Shown here in pieces: positions 1-7,249 of a stretch of 31,938 nucleotides of DNA. The DNA comes from Selenomonadaceae bacterium UBA3796 (GTDB lineage Bacteria > Bacillota > Negativicutes > Selenomonadales > Selenomonadaceae), in the NCBI GenBank assembly GCA_002369175.1, contig DFES01000152.1, positions 6,812 through 38,749 of the forward strand, in the 5' to 3' direction. The notes below the pieces were generated by a model. That model was given only the letters and a program-made list of their open reading frames with translations. It searched no databases and was not told where the DNA came from. How positions within the stretch are numbered: position 1 is the stretch's first letter; each line of letters begins with the position of its first letter. The position numbers were made by a program, and so were the translations under genes.

Positions 1-438
1 TCCTACGACCAGCAGTCCCAGCGCTATGTGGCAGAACATGATTTCGAGTATATCACGCCCCACACCATTGAGGAGAAACCTGAGGCGAAGATGGTATACG
101 ATGCGCTTCTTCAGCGAATTCGTGAAACCTATGACAAACTCATGGAAATGGGGGTGCCGAAGGAGGACGCCCGCTATGTGCTGGCCAATGCCACGGAGAC
201 GAAAATCCTTGTGACGATGAATGCGCGCTCCCTCCACCATTTTTTCAACCTCCGCTGCTGCAATCGCGCACAGTGGGAGATCCGGGAAATGGCATACAAG
301 ATGCTGGAAGAGGTGCAGAAGGTGGCACCGACCCTTTTCAAAAACGCCGGAGCGAGCTGTGTGAATACGGGGCGCTGTCCGGAGGGGGCAATGGGCTGCG
401 GGAAATTTCATGAGATGGTAAAACTGCGCAAGGCATGA
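1..438 (+). CDS. thyX: Flavin-dependent thymidylate synthase ThyX, C-terminal part (5' truncated by window edge)
   Basis: ThyX makes dTMP from dUMP using methylene-tetrahydrofolate and FAD/NADPH. The open frame runs from base 1, so the start codon and the N-terminal RHR-type flavin motif lie outside the window. The visible part begins with a SYDQQSQRY stretch, typical just after the RHR region. It continues with the conserved MNARSLHHFFNLRCC core, which contributes substrate-binding Arg and Ser residues, and a cysteine-containing tail (NTGRCPEGAMGCGK). About 145 residues are visible. The stop lies 12 bp before rlmB, so the two are probably co-transcribed. Its presence suggests, but does not prove, that classical ThyA is absent from this genome. 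Confidence 0.95.
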   Translation, partial: SYDQQSQRYVAEHDFEYITPHTIEEKPEAKMVYDALLQRIRETYDKLMEMGVPKEDARYVLANATETKILVTMNARSLHHFFNLRCCNRAQWEIREMAYKMLEEVQKVAPTLFKNAGASCVNTGRCPEGAMGCGKFHEMVKLRKA

Positions 439-450
439 TAGTGGGAATGG

Positions 451-1296
451 ATGATGAGAGACAGGAAGAAAAAGACGATGGAGGCGGAGCCACGCCGGCA
501 GGAAAAGCAGGTGCACCCGAGGACTCCGGGAGAGAATGCGGCACAGCGGGACTTGCCGGAAGATGTGCTGATCGGACGCAATGCCGTCCTGGAAGCTCTT
601 AGAGGCGGCAGGGGCATCAACAAGCTGCTGGTGGCAGAGGGCGACCGGGAAGGTTCCATTGCGGAAATCATAGCTTTGGCAAAGGAACGGGACATTGCCG
701 TACAGTTTGTGGAGCGGGCAAGGATTGGAGCCGTCGCGGGAAACATGCGTCATCAGGGAGTGCTGGCTCATGTTGCTCCCGTGGCCTATGTGGAAATCGG
801 GGATATCCTGGAGGAAGCAGAGAAACGTGGAGAGCCGCCTCTCTTGCTTCTTCTGGATGAACTGGAAGACCCCCACAATCTCGGCGCGCTGATGCGTACG
901 GCGGATGCGACGGGGGTGCATGGCATTCTGGTGCCGAAGCGGCGCAGTGTTCCCCTCACGGCCACGGTGGCCAAGACCTCAGCGGGGGCTGTGGAATACG
1001 TTCCCGTTGCCCGCATCGGAAACGTGGTACAGACATTGAAATCCTTGAAGGAACAGGGCTTCTGGGTTGCAGGGGCGGATATGGACGGCAGGGAGGCATG
1101 CTATGAAGCGGATTTCACAGGGCCGCTGGTGCTCGTGGTCGGCAGCGAGGGAAGAGGCATGAGCCACCTGACGAAGGAGAATTGCGATTTTCTCGTGCGG
1201 ATCCCCATGAGAGGAAGGATCAATTCCCTCAATGCCTCCGTGGCAGGCTCCATTCTTATGTACGAGGCCATGAAGCAAAGAATGCTGAAGAAATAG
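451..1296 (+). CDS. rlmB: 23S rRNA (guanosine-2251-2'-O)-methyltransferase RlmB (TrmH/SPOUT family)
   Basis: SPOUT-class SAM-dependent 2'-O-methyltransferase acting on the 23S rRNA peptidyl-transferase-loop guanosine. At 281 aa it is a little longer than usual because of a charged N-terminal tail of about 40 residues. Then come the substrate-binding domain (GRNAVLEALRGG, near residue 47) and the catalytic knot domain with three TrmH motifs: DELEDPHNLGALMRTADATG, VVGSEGRGMSHL and RINSLNASVAGSI. The tandem ATG at 451/454 follows a GGGA at 443-446. It directly follows thyX, an arrangement common in Firmicutes. TrmH paralogues exist, so the exact modified base is inferred from the full-length RlmB-like layout. 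Confidence 0.93.
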   Translation: MMRDRKKKTMEAEPRRQEKQVHPRTPGENAAQRDLPEDVLIGRNAVLEALRGGRGINKLLVAEGDREGSIAEIIALAKERDIAVQFVERARIGAVAGNMRHQGVLAHVAPVAYVEIGDILEEAEKRGEPPLLLLLDELEDPHNLGALMRTADATGVHGILVPKRRSVPLTATVAKTSAGAVEYVPVARIGNVVQTLKSLKEQGFWVAGADMDGREACYEADFTGPLVLVVGSEGRGMSHLTKENCDFLVRIPMRGRINSLNASVAGSILMYEAMKQRMLKK

Positions 1297-1376
1297 AAGG
1301 AATCCCGAAACTTATGGAGAACCAATGCACTGACACGATTTTTATTAAACGAGAAAATAGATAGGGTGTGTGGAAT

Positions 1377-1829
1377 ATGTTTGATGCGGGAGTGGCGATT
1401 CGTGATTTCTACGGGAACGAAGCGGTAGAAGATTTCTACAGTGCTTTTGATGCGTCCATGGAACAGCTCCTTTCCTATGCGAAAGAGCATGGCTGCGATG
1501 GAATCTGCTTCATCGGAGGGATTGTCAGCGAGCAGAACGGTGTATTCCTTTCTCCTCTGGATGGGAAGCGTGTGGGAAATGTCAGCCTCCATTTTTGCCG
1601 GCTGAAACAGCTCCAGAAAGTGGAGGACAAGATTCTCTACACGGGATGCCTGGATTCCTATCATGTGGGGAAGCAGCTTGCCTGCGAGGTCTTTTTTGAA
1701 ACACAGGAATTCATGGGCTTTGACGCTGTCATGCAATGGTCCAGCCACTTTGTGATGACGCTTGCCGTCCAGCAGTTGTTTGCGCTTTCTCTTTGCGGTT
1801 TTTGGTTGAAACAGCAGTTGTCCAAATGA
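1377..1829 (+). CDS. Hypothetical protein, about 150 aa, unrecognised
   Basis: I do not recognise this family. The likely start is ATG 1377, with a GGGTG about 9 bases upstream; an in-frame GTG at 1368 is an alternative. The protein is mixed alpha/beta in look. It has an acidic N-terminal half, a CDGICFIGGIV stretch followed by LSPLDGKRVGNVSLHF (beta-rich), several scattered cysteines and a hydrophobic C-terminal helix ending in a lysine. No signal peptide is evident. It sits 80 bp after rlmB and ends 7 bp before a strong terminator, so it closes the thyX-rlmB transcription unit. A weak promoter-like pair (CTGACA, 17 bp, GAAAAT) lies in the gap before it. Confidence 0.75.
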   Translation: MFDAGVAIRDFYGNEAVEDFYSAFDASMEQLLSYAKEHGCDGICFIGGIVSEQNGVFLSPLDGKRVGNVSLHFCRLKQLQKVEDKILYTGCLDSYHVGKQLACEVFFETQEFMGFDAVMQWSSHFVMTLAVQQLFALSLCGFWLKQQLSK

Positions 1830-1836
1830 TGTTTCG

Positions 1837-1871
1837 ATGCAGCCATCCCTCGGGTCGGATGGCTGCATTTT
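1837..1871 (+). terminator. Rho-independent terminator of the thyX-rlmB unit
   Basis: A perfect 12-bp stem (1837-1848 with 1857-1868), 8-base loop and following T run (1868-1871) lie 7 bp after the stop of the preceding gene. Confidence 0.92.
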
Positions 1872-1918
1872 GTATAGGGACAAATGTAATTTTACAAGAG
1901 ATATTTTTCCAGAGACTA

Positions 1919-1947
1919 TTGCAAAAAGAACAGATGTTTAGTATAAT
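1919..1947 (+). promoter_or_regulatory. recA promoter
   Basis: A -35 TTGCAA at 1919-1924, a 17-bp spacer and a perfect -10 TATAAT at 1942-1947 lie about 30 bp upstream of the recA start. A LexA operator occupies the spacer. Confidence 0.85.
1928..1939 (+). promoter_or_regulatory. LexA (SOS) operator in the recA promoter
   Basis: GAACAGATGTTT matches the Gram-positive LexA/DinR box core GAAC-R-N-R-Y-GTT(C/T) with a single half-site deviation at the last base. It lies wholly between the -35 and -10 boxes, so a bound repressor would block RNA polymerase. SOS control of recA is the expected biology. Confidence 0.85.
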
Positions 1948-1975
1948 ATATTCCATCAAATGAAAAGGAGAGGAG

Positions 1976-3031
1976 ATGGTATTTTTGGCGATGGATCGAA
2001 AAGAGGCATTGGACAGTGCGTTGAAGCAGATTGAGAAAGATTTTGGCAAGGGTTCCATCATGCGTTTGGGAGATGCCAAGGCGAATATGAACGTGGAGGT
2101 TATATCCACCGGCATTCTTCCTCTGGATATTGCCCTGGGGGTGGGAGGGATCCCAAGAGGCCGCATCATCGAGGTGTTTGGGCCGGAATCCTCGGGAAAG
2201 ACAACGGTTACGCTGCATATGATTGCAGAAGCGCAGAAGATGGGAGGCATTGCCGCTTTCATCGATGCGGAGCATGCATTGGATCCTGTTTATGCACAGA
2301 AACTGGGCGTGGACATCAATGAGCTTCTCATTTCCCAGCCGGATACGGGGGAGCAGGCGCTGGATATCGTGGAAGCTTTGGTGCGGAGCGGCGCCCTCGA
2401 TATTGTTGTCGTGGATTCCGTGGCGGCTCTCGTGCCGAAGGCGGAGATTGAAGGGGATATGGGGGATTCCCATGTGGGGCTTCAGGCGCGCCTCATGAGC
2501 CAGGCTATGCGCAAGCTCACGGGCATCATCAGCAAGTCCCGCACGACGGCAATCTTCATCAATCAGATCCGCGAGAAGGTGGGGGTTATGTTTGGCAGCC
2601 CTGAAACGACAACAGGCGGACGGGCATTGAAATTCTACGCTTCTGTGCGGATGGATGTGCGAAAAATTGATACTCTGAAGCAGGGAGCCGATGTCATAGG
2701 AAACCGCACCCGCATCAAGGTAGTCAAAAACAAGGTGGCTCCGCCCTTCAAGCAGGCCGAGTTCGACATCATGTATGGGGAGGGTGTCTCCAAGTTGTCC
2801 AGCATTGTGGATATGGGCGTGGAGATGGATATCATCGACAAGAGCGGCGCATGGTTCTCCTATAAAGGAACACGCCTCGGGCAGGGCAAGGAGAATGCCA
2901 AGGCGGCTTTGGCGGAGCAGCCGAAGCTTTTGGCAGAGATCGAGAACAGCATTCGCACAAGCCTGATGCCGGCGGCAGAGGAAACAGCGGAAGGTTCGGA
3001 GCCGGCAGAGGCAGAACATGCAGAGGCATGA
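1976..3031 (+). CDS. recA: Recombinase RecA
   Basis: ATP-dependent strand-exchange recombinase and LexA co-protease. It is 351 aa, a normal length. Visible features are the N-terminal DRKEALDSALKQIEKDFGKG segment, Walker A GPESSGKTT near residue 66, Walker B-like DIVVVDSVAAL, the L2-region GGRALKFYASVR, and an acidic C-terminal tail rich in Glu and Ala. ATG 1976 has AAGGAG five bases upstream. ATG 1991, where many RecA proteins begin, is the alternative and would give 346 aa. The last 14 bases overlap recX, so the two are translationally coupled. Expression is probably SOS-controlled through the LexA box at 1928-1939. Confidence 0.99.
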   Translation: MVFLAMDRKEALDSALKQIEKDFGKGSIMRLGDAKANMNVEVISTGILPLDIALGVGGIPRGRIIEVFGPESSGKTTVTLHMIAEAQKMGGIAAFIDAEHALDPVYAQKLGVDINELLISQPDTGEQALDIVEALVRSGALDIVVVDSVAALVPKAEIEGDMGDSHVGLQARLMSQAMRKLTGIISKSRTTAIFINQIREKVGVMFGSPETTTGGRALKFYASVRMDVRKIDTLKQGADVIGNRTRIKVVKNKVAPPFKQAEFDIMYGEGVSKLSSIVDMGVEMDIIDKSGAWFSYKGTRLGQGKENAKAALAEQPKLLAEIENSIRTSLMPAAEETAEGSEPAEAEHAEA

Positions 3032-3470
3032 AAAAACGGCCCTGATGTATGCGGTGGATCTTCTTGCCAGACAGGAGCAAAGCAGCAACAGGCTCAGGGA
3101 AAAACTGCGGCGCAAGGGTTACGGGGAAGATGACATTGAGGCTGCGATTCTCCGGCTGGAGGAGAAGCGTTACCTGAACGATGCAGATGCCTGCGAAAGA
3201 CAGTTCCGCTTCTTCTACGAGGAAAGCCGCAATTCGGTCAAGCAGATTTGCGTGAAACTTATGCAGCGGGGATTTGAGAGTTCCATGATACGTGACTGCA
3301 TACCACGGGATACCTATCAAAGGGAGGTGGACGCGGCGCTTCGCTGTCTTGCTGTCAGGTTCAAGCCATCTGCAGACCGCAGGAAAATGATGGCAAATCT
3401 CTGCGGGAAGGGGTTTGAGAGTTCTGTTGCAAGAAGTGCGGTGGAACAGTTTGCGGAAGAAGAGGAATAG
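3018..3470 (+). CDS. recX: Regulatory protein RecX
   Basis: RecX is a small helical protein that binds RecA filaments and limits their activity. It is 150 aa with the three tandem three-helix modules of the family. The first has ALMYAVDLLARQEQSSNRLREKL-type helices with the typical L..R.qs..EL..KL pattern, and the later ones centre on AILRLEEKRYLNDADACERQF and IRDCIPRDTY. The start codon lies inside the recA 3' end, so the regulator is made in proportion to its target. A terminator follows at 3475. Confidence 0.93.
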   Translation: MQRHEKTALMYAVDLLARQEQSSNRLREKLRRKGYGEDDIEAAILRLEEKRYLNDADACERQFRFFYEESRNSVKQICVKLMQRGFESSMIRDCIPRDTYQREVDAALRCLAVRFKPSADRRKMMANLCGKGFESSVARSAVEQFAEEEE

Positions 3471-3474
3471 AAGT

Positions 3475-3507
3475 GAGCCGGTTTCCTTTTGGGGGAGCCG
3501 GCTCTTT
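3475..3507 (+). terminator. Rho-independent terminator after recA-recX
   Basis: GAGCCGG (3475-3481) pairs with CCGGCTC (3498-3504), with further TTCC/GGGA pairing inside, followed by TTT. It lies 5 bp after the recX stop. Confidence 0.75.
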
Positions 3508-3543
3508 GCGGTACGATGGAATTCGAAACGCAGGAATTTTCCC

Positions 3544-3572
3544 TTTTCGTTACGGTGCAAATATTGTAAAAT
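3544..3572 (+). promoter_or_regulatory. Possible promoter upstream of prmA
   Basis: A weak -35 (TTTTCG), 17-bp spacer and -10 TAAAAT (3567-3572) lie about 60 bp before prmA and after the recX terminator, where a new promoter is needed. The -35 is poor. Confidence 0.35.
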
Positions 3573-3632
3573 AATAGACGGAAGTGGAAGAAGTTTGTAT
3601 TTGGTGGAATAACGGATAAGGGGAGATGCTTT

Positions 3633-4574
3633 TTGAACTGGGCCGAGGTCTCGATTCGTACGTCCCATGAGGCAACGGAACTCGTGGCGGAGATTTTTCA
3701 TGATTTGGGAGCTTCCGGTGTCATTATTGAGGATCCGGAACTTTTGAACAACTATATTGATTCCGGACTTTGGGATTACACGGATATTCCACGGGCGGAG
3801 CAGACAGAAGTCGTTACGGTGAAAGCATATCTTCCGGTAGATCCGGAACTGGACGACAAACTCCGCAGCTTTGAGGAGCGGGTGAAGGCTCTGGCTGCGT
3901 CCGGGGTGGCCAGCGGCCCTTGCGCTATTTCCTGGAATGAGGTGCAGGACGAGGACTGGTCAGAAAGCTGGAAGAGGTATTTCCACGCGGAGAAGGTGGG
4001 AGGACTTATTGTGATCAAGCCTTCCTGGGAAGCGTACGAAGCCAGTCCCGATGACATTGTGGTGGAAATCGATCCGGGGGCGGCTTTCGGCACGGGACAG
4101 CATCCCACGACGGCTCTCTGCATCCGGGAACTGGAAACTTTGGTGAAAGGCGGCATGACGGTTTTCGATGTAGGAACGGGTTCCGGCGTGTTGGCCATTA
4201 CAGCGGCAAAGCTGGGGGCATCGAACGTTGTTGCCATGGATTACGATCCTACGGCTGTGAGGATTGCCGGGGAGAATATCCGGCAAAACCACCTGGAGGA
4301 TGTCATCACTACGGGGAGGAGCGATATCCTGAAATCCTTCGAGGGAAAGGCAGATATCATTGTTGCCAATATCATTGCAGATATCATCCTGAAATTGTTC
4401 GATGAATTGGAGGAGCATTTGAACCCTGGCGGGAAACTTGTGGCAGGCGGCATCATTTCCGAACGCATTGCTGATGTGACGGAGGGGGCGATGACCCACG
4501 GCTTCACCATAGAAAAAGTGGTGGAGGACAGCGGCTGGGCGATTTTGGTTATTTCCCCGGGAGGGAAGGAATGA
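3633..4574 (+). CDS. prmA: Ribosomal protein L11 methyltransferase PrmA
   Basis: SAM-dependent methyltransferase that trimethylates lysines and the N-terminus of ribosomal protein L11. It is 313 aa. The N-terminal L11-recognition domain opens with WAEVSIRTSHEATELVAEIF. The Rossmann methyltransferase domain carries ETD-like FGTGQHPTT near residue 151, motif I DVGTGSGVLAITA near 175, and the acidic AMDYDPTAV strand. The start is TTG at 3633, chosen because AAGGGGA lies 8 bases upstream and the family N-terminus aligns there. It overlaps rsmE by 4 bp (ATGA), indicating translational coupling of two ribosome-modification genes. Confidence 0.97.
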   Translation: MNWAEVSIRTSHEATELVAEIFHDLGASGVIIEDPELLNNYIDSGLWDYTDIPRAEQTEVVTVKAYLPVDPELDDKLRSFEERVKALAASGVASGPCAISWNEVQDEDWSESWKRYFHAEKVGGLIVIKPSWEAYEASPDDIVVEIDPGAAFGTGQHPTTALCIRELETLVKGGMTVFDVGTGSGVLAITAAKLGASNVVAMDYDPTAVRIAGENIRQNHLEDVITTGRSDILKSFEGKADIIVANIIADIILKLFDELEEHLNPGGKLVAGGIISERIADVTEGAMTHGFTIEKVVEDSGWAILVISPGGKE

Positions 4575-5308
4575 GACGGCTTTTTTTCAGGGGAAGGCTG
4601 GCGGAAGAAATTCGGATTACGGGAACCGATGCCCATCATCTCATGCACGTTTTGAGGGCGAAGGCGGGAGACGAAATCGTGGTGGTGGATGATGTGAATC
4701 AGGCTGCCCGCATGGAAATGATAGCTTTCTCAGAAGAGTTTGTGACCATGCGCTTCAAGGAGCGTGTATCCCTCGAGGCAGAGTCTCCCGTGGACATCAC
4801 CCTTGCCCAGTGTCTGCTGAAGGCAGACAAAATGGAGTTCGTGGTGCAAAAAGCCGTAGAGCTCGGGGCGAGGCGGGTGATTCCCATCGAAAGCCGCAAC
4901 TGTGTGGTGCGCTATGATGCGAAGAAGCGTGTGGAGCGGCGGAACCGGTGGCAGCGGATTGCCGATGAGGCGGCGAAACAATGCGGGCGCGCTGCTCTCA
5001 TGGAAGTGTGCCCCATAGAGGAGCTTTCTGCGTTTCTTTCAGCTGCTGTGGACAAAGCGGGAACTTTCCTTTTTTGCTATGAGAACGAAACAAGAGAATC
5101 CATCAAGAGGCGTCTCAGGGAGTCGGAGGCCGGCACTGTGACGCTTCTCATCGGCCCCGAAGGTGGGTTCACACCGGAGGAGGCAGAGAATATCGAAACC
5201 CATGGCGGCATCAGCGTTACTTTAGGGTCGCGTATTCTGAGGGCAGAAACAGCGGCAGTTGCGGCTCTTACAGTGGTGCAGTATGAAAAAGGGGATTTGG
5301 GAGGATAA
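4571..5308 (+). CDS. rsmE: 16S rRNA (uracil-1498-N3)-methyltransferase RsmE
   Basis: SPOUT-family enzyme methylating U1498 of 16S rRNA in the decoding centre. It is 245 aa. The N-terminal PUA-like domain shows MRRLFFRGRL and DAHHLMHVLRAKAGDEI. The C-terminal knot has AQCLLKADKMEFVVQKAVELG, IPIESRNCVV, LLIGPEGGFTPEE and LGSRILRAETAAVAAL, all diagnostic of RsmE. The start is embedded in the prmA stop (ATGA). The downstream gap to mtaB is only 26 bp, so the three genes form one operon. Confidence 0.97.
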   Translation: MRRLFFRGRLAEEIRITGTDAHHLMHVLRAKAGDEIVVVDDVNQAARMEMIAFSEEFVTMRFKERVSLEAESPVDITLAQCLLKADKMEFVVQKAVELGARRVIPIESRNCVVRYDAKKRVERRNRWQRIADEAAKQCGRAALMEVCPIEELSAFLSAAVDKAGTFLFCYENETRESIKRRLRESEAGTVTLLIGPEGGFTPEEAENIETHGGISVTLGSRILRAETAAVAALTVVQYEKGDLGG

Positions 5309-5334
5309 GGAGAAGGAAGAGGAGGAGTGGGGGA

Positions 5335-6642
5335 TTGCCGAAAGTTGCGTTGATGACCTTGGGGTGCAAGGTCAATCAGTTTGAGACGGAAACCATGGAG
5401 GGGCTTTTCCGGCAAAGGGGCTACGATATTGTATCCTTTGCGGAGAAAGCGGATGTCTATGTGATCAACACCTGTTCCGTGACGAGCCTTGGGGATCGCA
5501 AATCCCGTCAGATGATCCGGCGGGCAAAACGCCAGAATGCCTCTGCAATCATTGCTGTGACGGGATGTTATGCCCAGGTGTCTCCCGATGAAGTCAAGGC
5601 CATTGAGGGCGTCCGCATCGTACTGGGGACGAAGGAACGGAGGCGTATTGTGGACTATGTGGAGCAGGCAGCCATGGAGAGCGGCCTGTTGGATGGCGTT
5701 GCAGACATCATGGGAAAAGGAGAATTTGAGGATATTCCCCTTTTTGGCATGCCCACCCGCACTCGTGCCTTTCTGAAAATCGAGGATGGCTGCCAGAACT
5801 TCTGCTCTTACTGTATCATTCCCTATGCGCGGGGTCCCGTGAAGTCCCGCAGGCTGGAGCACGTCCGCCGGGAGGCAGAAAAATTGTCCGGAGCCGGCTT
5901 CAAGGAAATCGTCCTTACGGGGATCCATCTGGGAGCCTATGGAAAGGATCTGCCCGGGCGGGTGACCCTGGTGGATGCCTGCCGGGAGGTGCTGTCCGTG
6001 GGCGGATTCCGGCGATTGCGGCTGGGCTCTCTGGAATCCGTGGAACTTTCGCCGGAACTCTTTTCCCTCATACGGGAAGAGGAGCGCTTTTGCGCCCACT
6101 TGCACCTGCCGTTGCAGTCCGGTTCCGATGCGATTCTCAAAGCCATGAATCGCCATTACGACACGGAGAAATTCGGGCGTCTCATTCAAAATGTGGAGAA
6201 AGAACTTCCGGGAGTGGCCGTTTCCACGGATATCATTGTGGGATTTCCGGGGGAGACGGAGGAGCTTTTCCGGGAGAGCCTGGACTTTGCAGAGCATATG
6301 AATTTTTCCCGCATGCATGTATTTCCTTATTCCCGACGCAAGGGAACACCGGCAGCGGACATGATGGGGCAGGTTGCTCCCCCGGTGAAGAAGGAGCGGG
6401 TGCATCGCATGCAGGCGTTTGCGGACAGGAAGGCAGCGGAATTTCACAAGAGTTTTTTGGGGAGAAGGGCGCAGGTGCTCTTTGAGACAGAGCAGGAAGG
6501 AATTACGGACGGACTCACGGACAACTATATCCGGGTGTACACGGATGATGCGGTGGAAACCGGTGAGATTTATGAGGTTTCCTTGGAAAAGCTGTACAAA
6601 GATGGAGTCTGGGGAAGGATTTTTTCCGGAAAACACGAATAG
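5335..6642 (+). CDS. mtaB: tRNA (N6-L-threonylcarbamoyladenosine-37-C2)-methylthiotransferase MtaB
   Basis: Radical-SAM methylthiotransferase converting t6A37 to ms2t6A37 in tRNAs reading ANN codons. It is 435 aa. The UPF0004 domain has cluster cysteines in LGCKVNQFE (residue 11), INTCSVTSLGDRKSRQ and VTGCYAQ. The radical SAM triad CQNFCSYC sits near residue 153, followed by PYARGPVKSR. The C-terminal TRAM-like domain ends near GEIYEVSLEKLY. TTG 5335 is chosen because GGAGG lies nine bases upstream and the family N-terminus (PKVALMTLGCKVN) begins there. It follows prmA-rsmE, giving an RNA and translation modification operon. Confidence 0.96.
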   Translation: MPKVALMTLGCKVNQFETETMEGLFRQRGYDIVSFAEKADVYVINTCSVTSLGDRKSRQMIRRAKRQNASAIIAVTGCYAQVSPDEVKAIEGVRIVLGTKERRRIVDYVEQAAMESGLLDGVADIMGKGEFEDIPLFGMPTRTRAFLKIEDGCQNFCSYCIIPYARGPVKSRRLEHVRREAEKLSGAGFKEIVLTGIHLGAYGKDLPGRVTLVDACREVLSVGGFRRLRLGSLESVELSPELFSLIREEERFCAHLHLPLQSGSDAILKAMNRHYDTEKFGRLIQNVEKELPGVAVSTDIIVGFPGETEELFRESLDFAEHMNFSRMHVFPYSRRKGTPAADMMGQVAPPVKKERVHRMQAFADRKAAEFHKSFLGRRAQVLFETEQEGITDGLTDNYIRVYTDDAVETGEIYEVSLEKLYKDGVWGRIFSGKHE

Positions 6643-6688
6643 GAACGATAGAGAACTGTAAGAAAAGAGGATGGGGGTTGATGCTGGT

Positions 6689-7036
6689 ATGGCAGATTGC
6701 ATTTTCTGCAAGATTGCGGGGAAGGAGATTCCTTCCGGCATGGTATACGAAGACGATCGGGTGGTTGCCTTCAAGGACTTGGAACCGCAGGCTCCGGTGC
6801 ATGTCCTTGTGATTCCGAAGAAGCATGTGGAAAGCATATTGGCTCTTCAGGAAGAGGACAAGGAGCTCATAGGGCATATTCTCTGTGAGGTCGTGCCAAA
6901 ACTGGCAAAAGAGCTGGGGGTGGATGCAAAGGGCTTCCGCATCGTTGCCAATACGGGAGAGGACGGCAATCAGACAGTGAAGCATCTGCATTTCCATCTC
7001 TTGGGAGGACGTTCCATGCAGTGGCCTCCGGGCTGA
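6689..7036 (+). CDS. HIT family protein (HinT-like purine nucleoside phosphoramidase)
   Basis: Small cytoplasmic nucleotide hydrolase of the histidine-triad superfamily. It begins with the family signature ADCIFCKIAGKEIPS (zinc-type cysteines C-x2-C) and has PVHVLVIPKKH in mid-protein. It ends with the active-site triad HLHFHLLGG, preceded by the G-x-N/T-Q-T segment. The length is 115 aa from ATG 6689, where homologues normally start. ATG 6671 in the same frame would add six residues. It lies 46 bp after mtaB. The physiological substrate of bacterial HinT proteins is not well established. Confidence 0.95.
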   Translation: MADCIFCKIAGKEIPSGMVYEDDRVVAFKDLEPQAPVHVLVIPKKHVESILALQEEDKELIGHILCEVVPKLAKELGVDAKGFRIVANTGEDGNQTVKHLHFHLLGGRSMQWPPG

Positions 7037-7066
7037 TGAGAGCAACGTTTTCCGGGAGGTGGAAGG

Positions 7067-7249
7067 ATGCTGCAGCAATCGGTGATTTGGGAACTGGAAG
7101 GTGAGCTTCTGCAGGTCACGATGAAATGCGACAAACTCCGAAAGGCGGACAAGCTTTCAACGGAAGAGGCGGAACAGCTGGAAGACTGGGAAAAGCGCAA
7201 GGCGATTCTGGAGAAAAAGCTTCGGGAGCAGCGCATGCGGATGGGATGA
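7067..7249 (+). CDS. Small coiled-coil protein, 60 aa, unrecognised
   Basis: A 60-residue, highly charged, helical protein with heptad-like leucines (ELEGELLQ, LRKADKLSTEEAEQLEDWEKRKAILEKKL) and a basic C-terminus. It has a strong GGAGG seven bases before the ATG and follows the HIT gene by 30 bp, so it is likely translated as the last gene of this operon. There is no transmembrane segment or signal peptide. Function is unknown. It meets the minus-strand AsmA-like gene end to end with no spacer, so no separate terminator could be seen. Confidence 0.7.
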   Translation: MLQQSVIWELEGELLQVTMKCDKLRKADKLSTEEAEQLEDWEKRKAILEKKLREQRMRMG

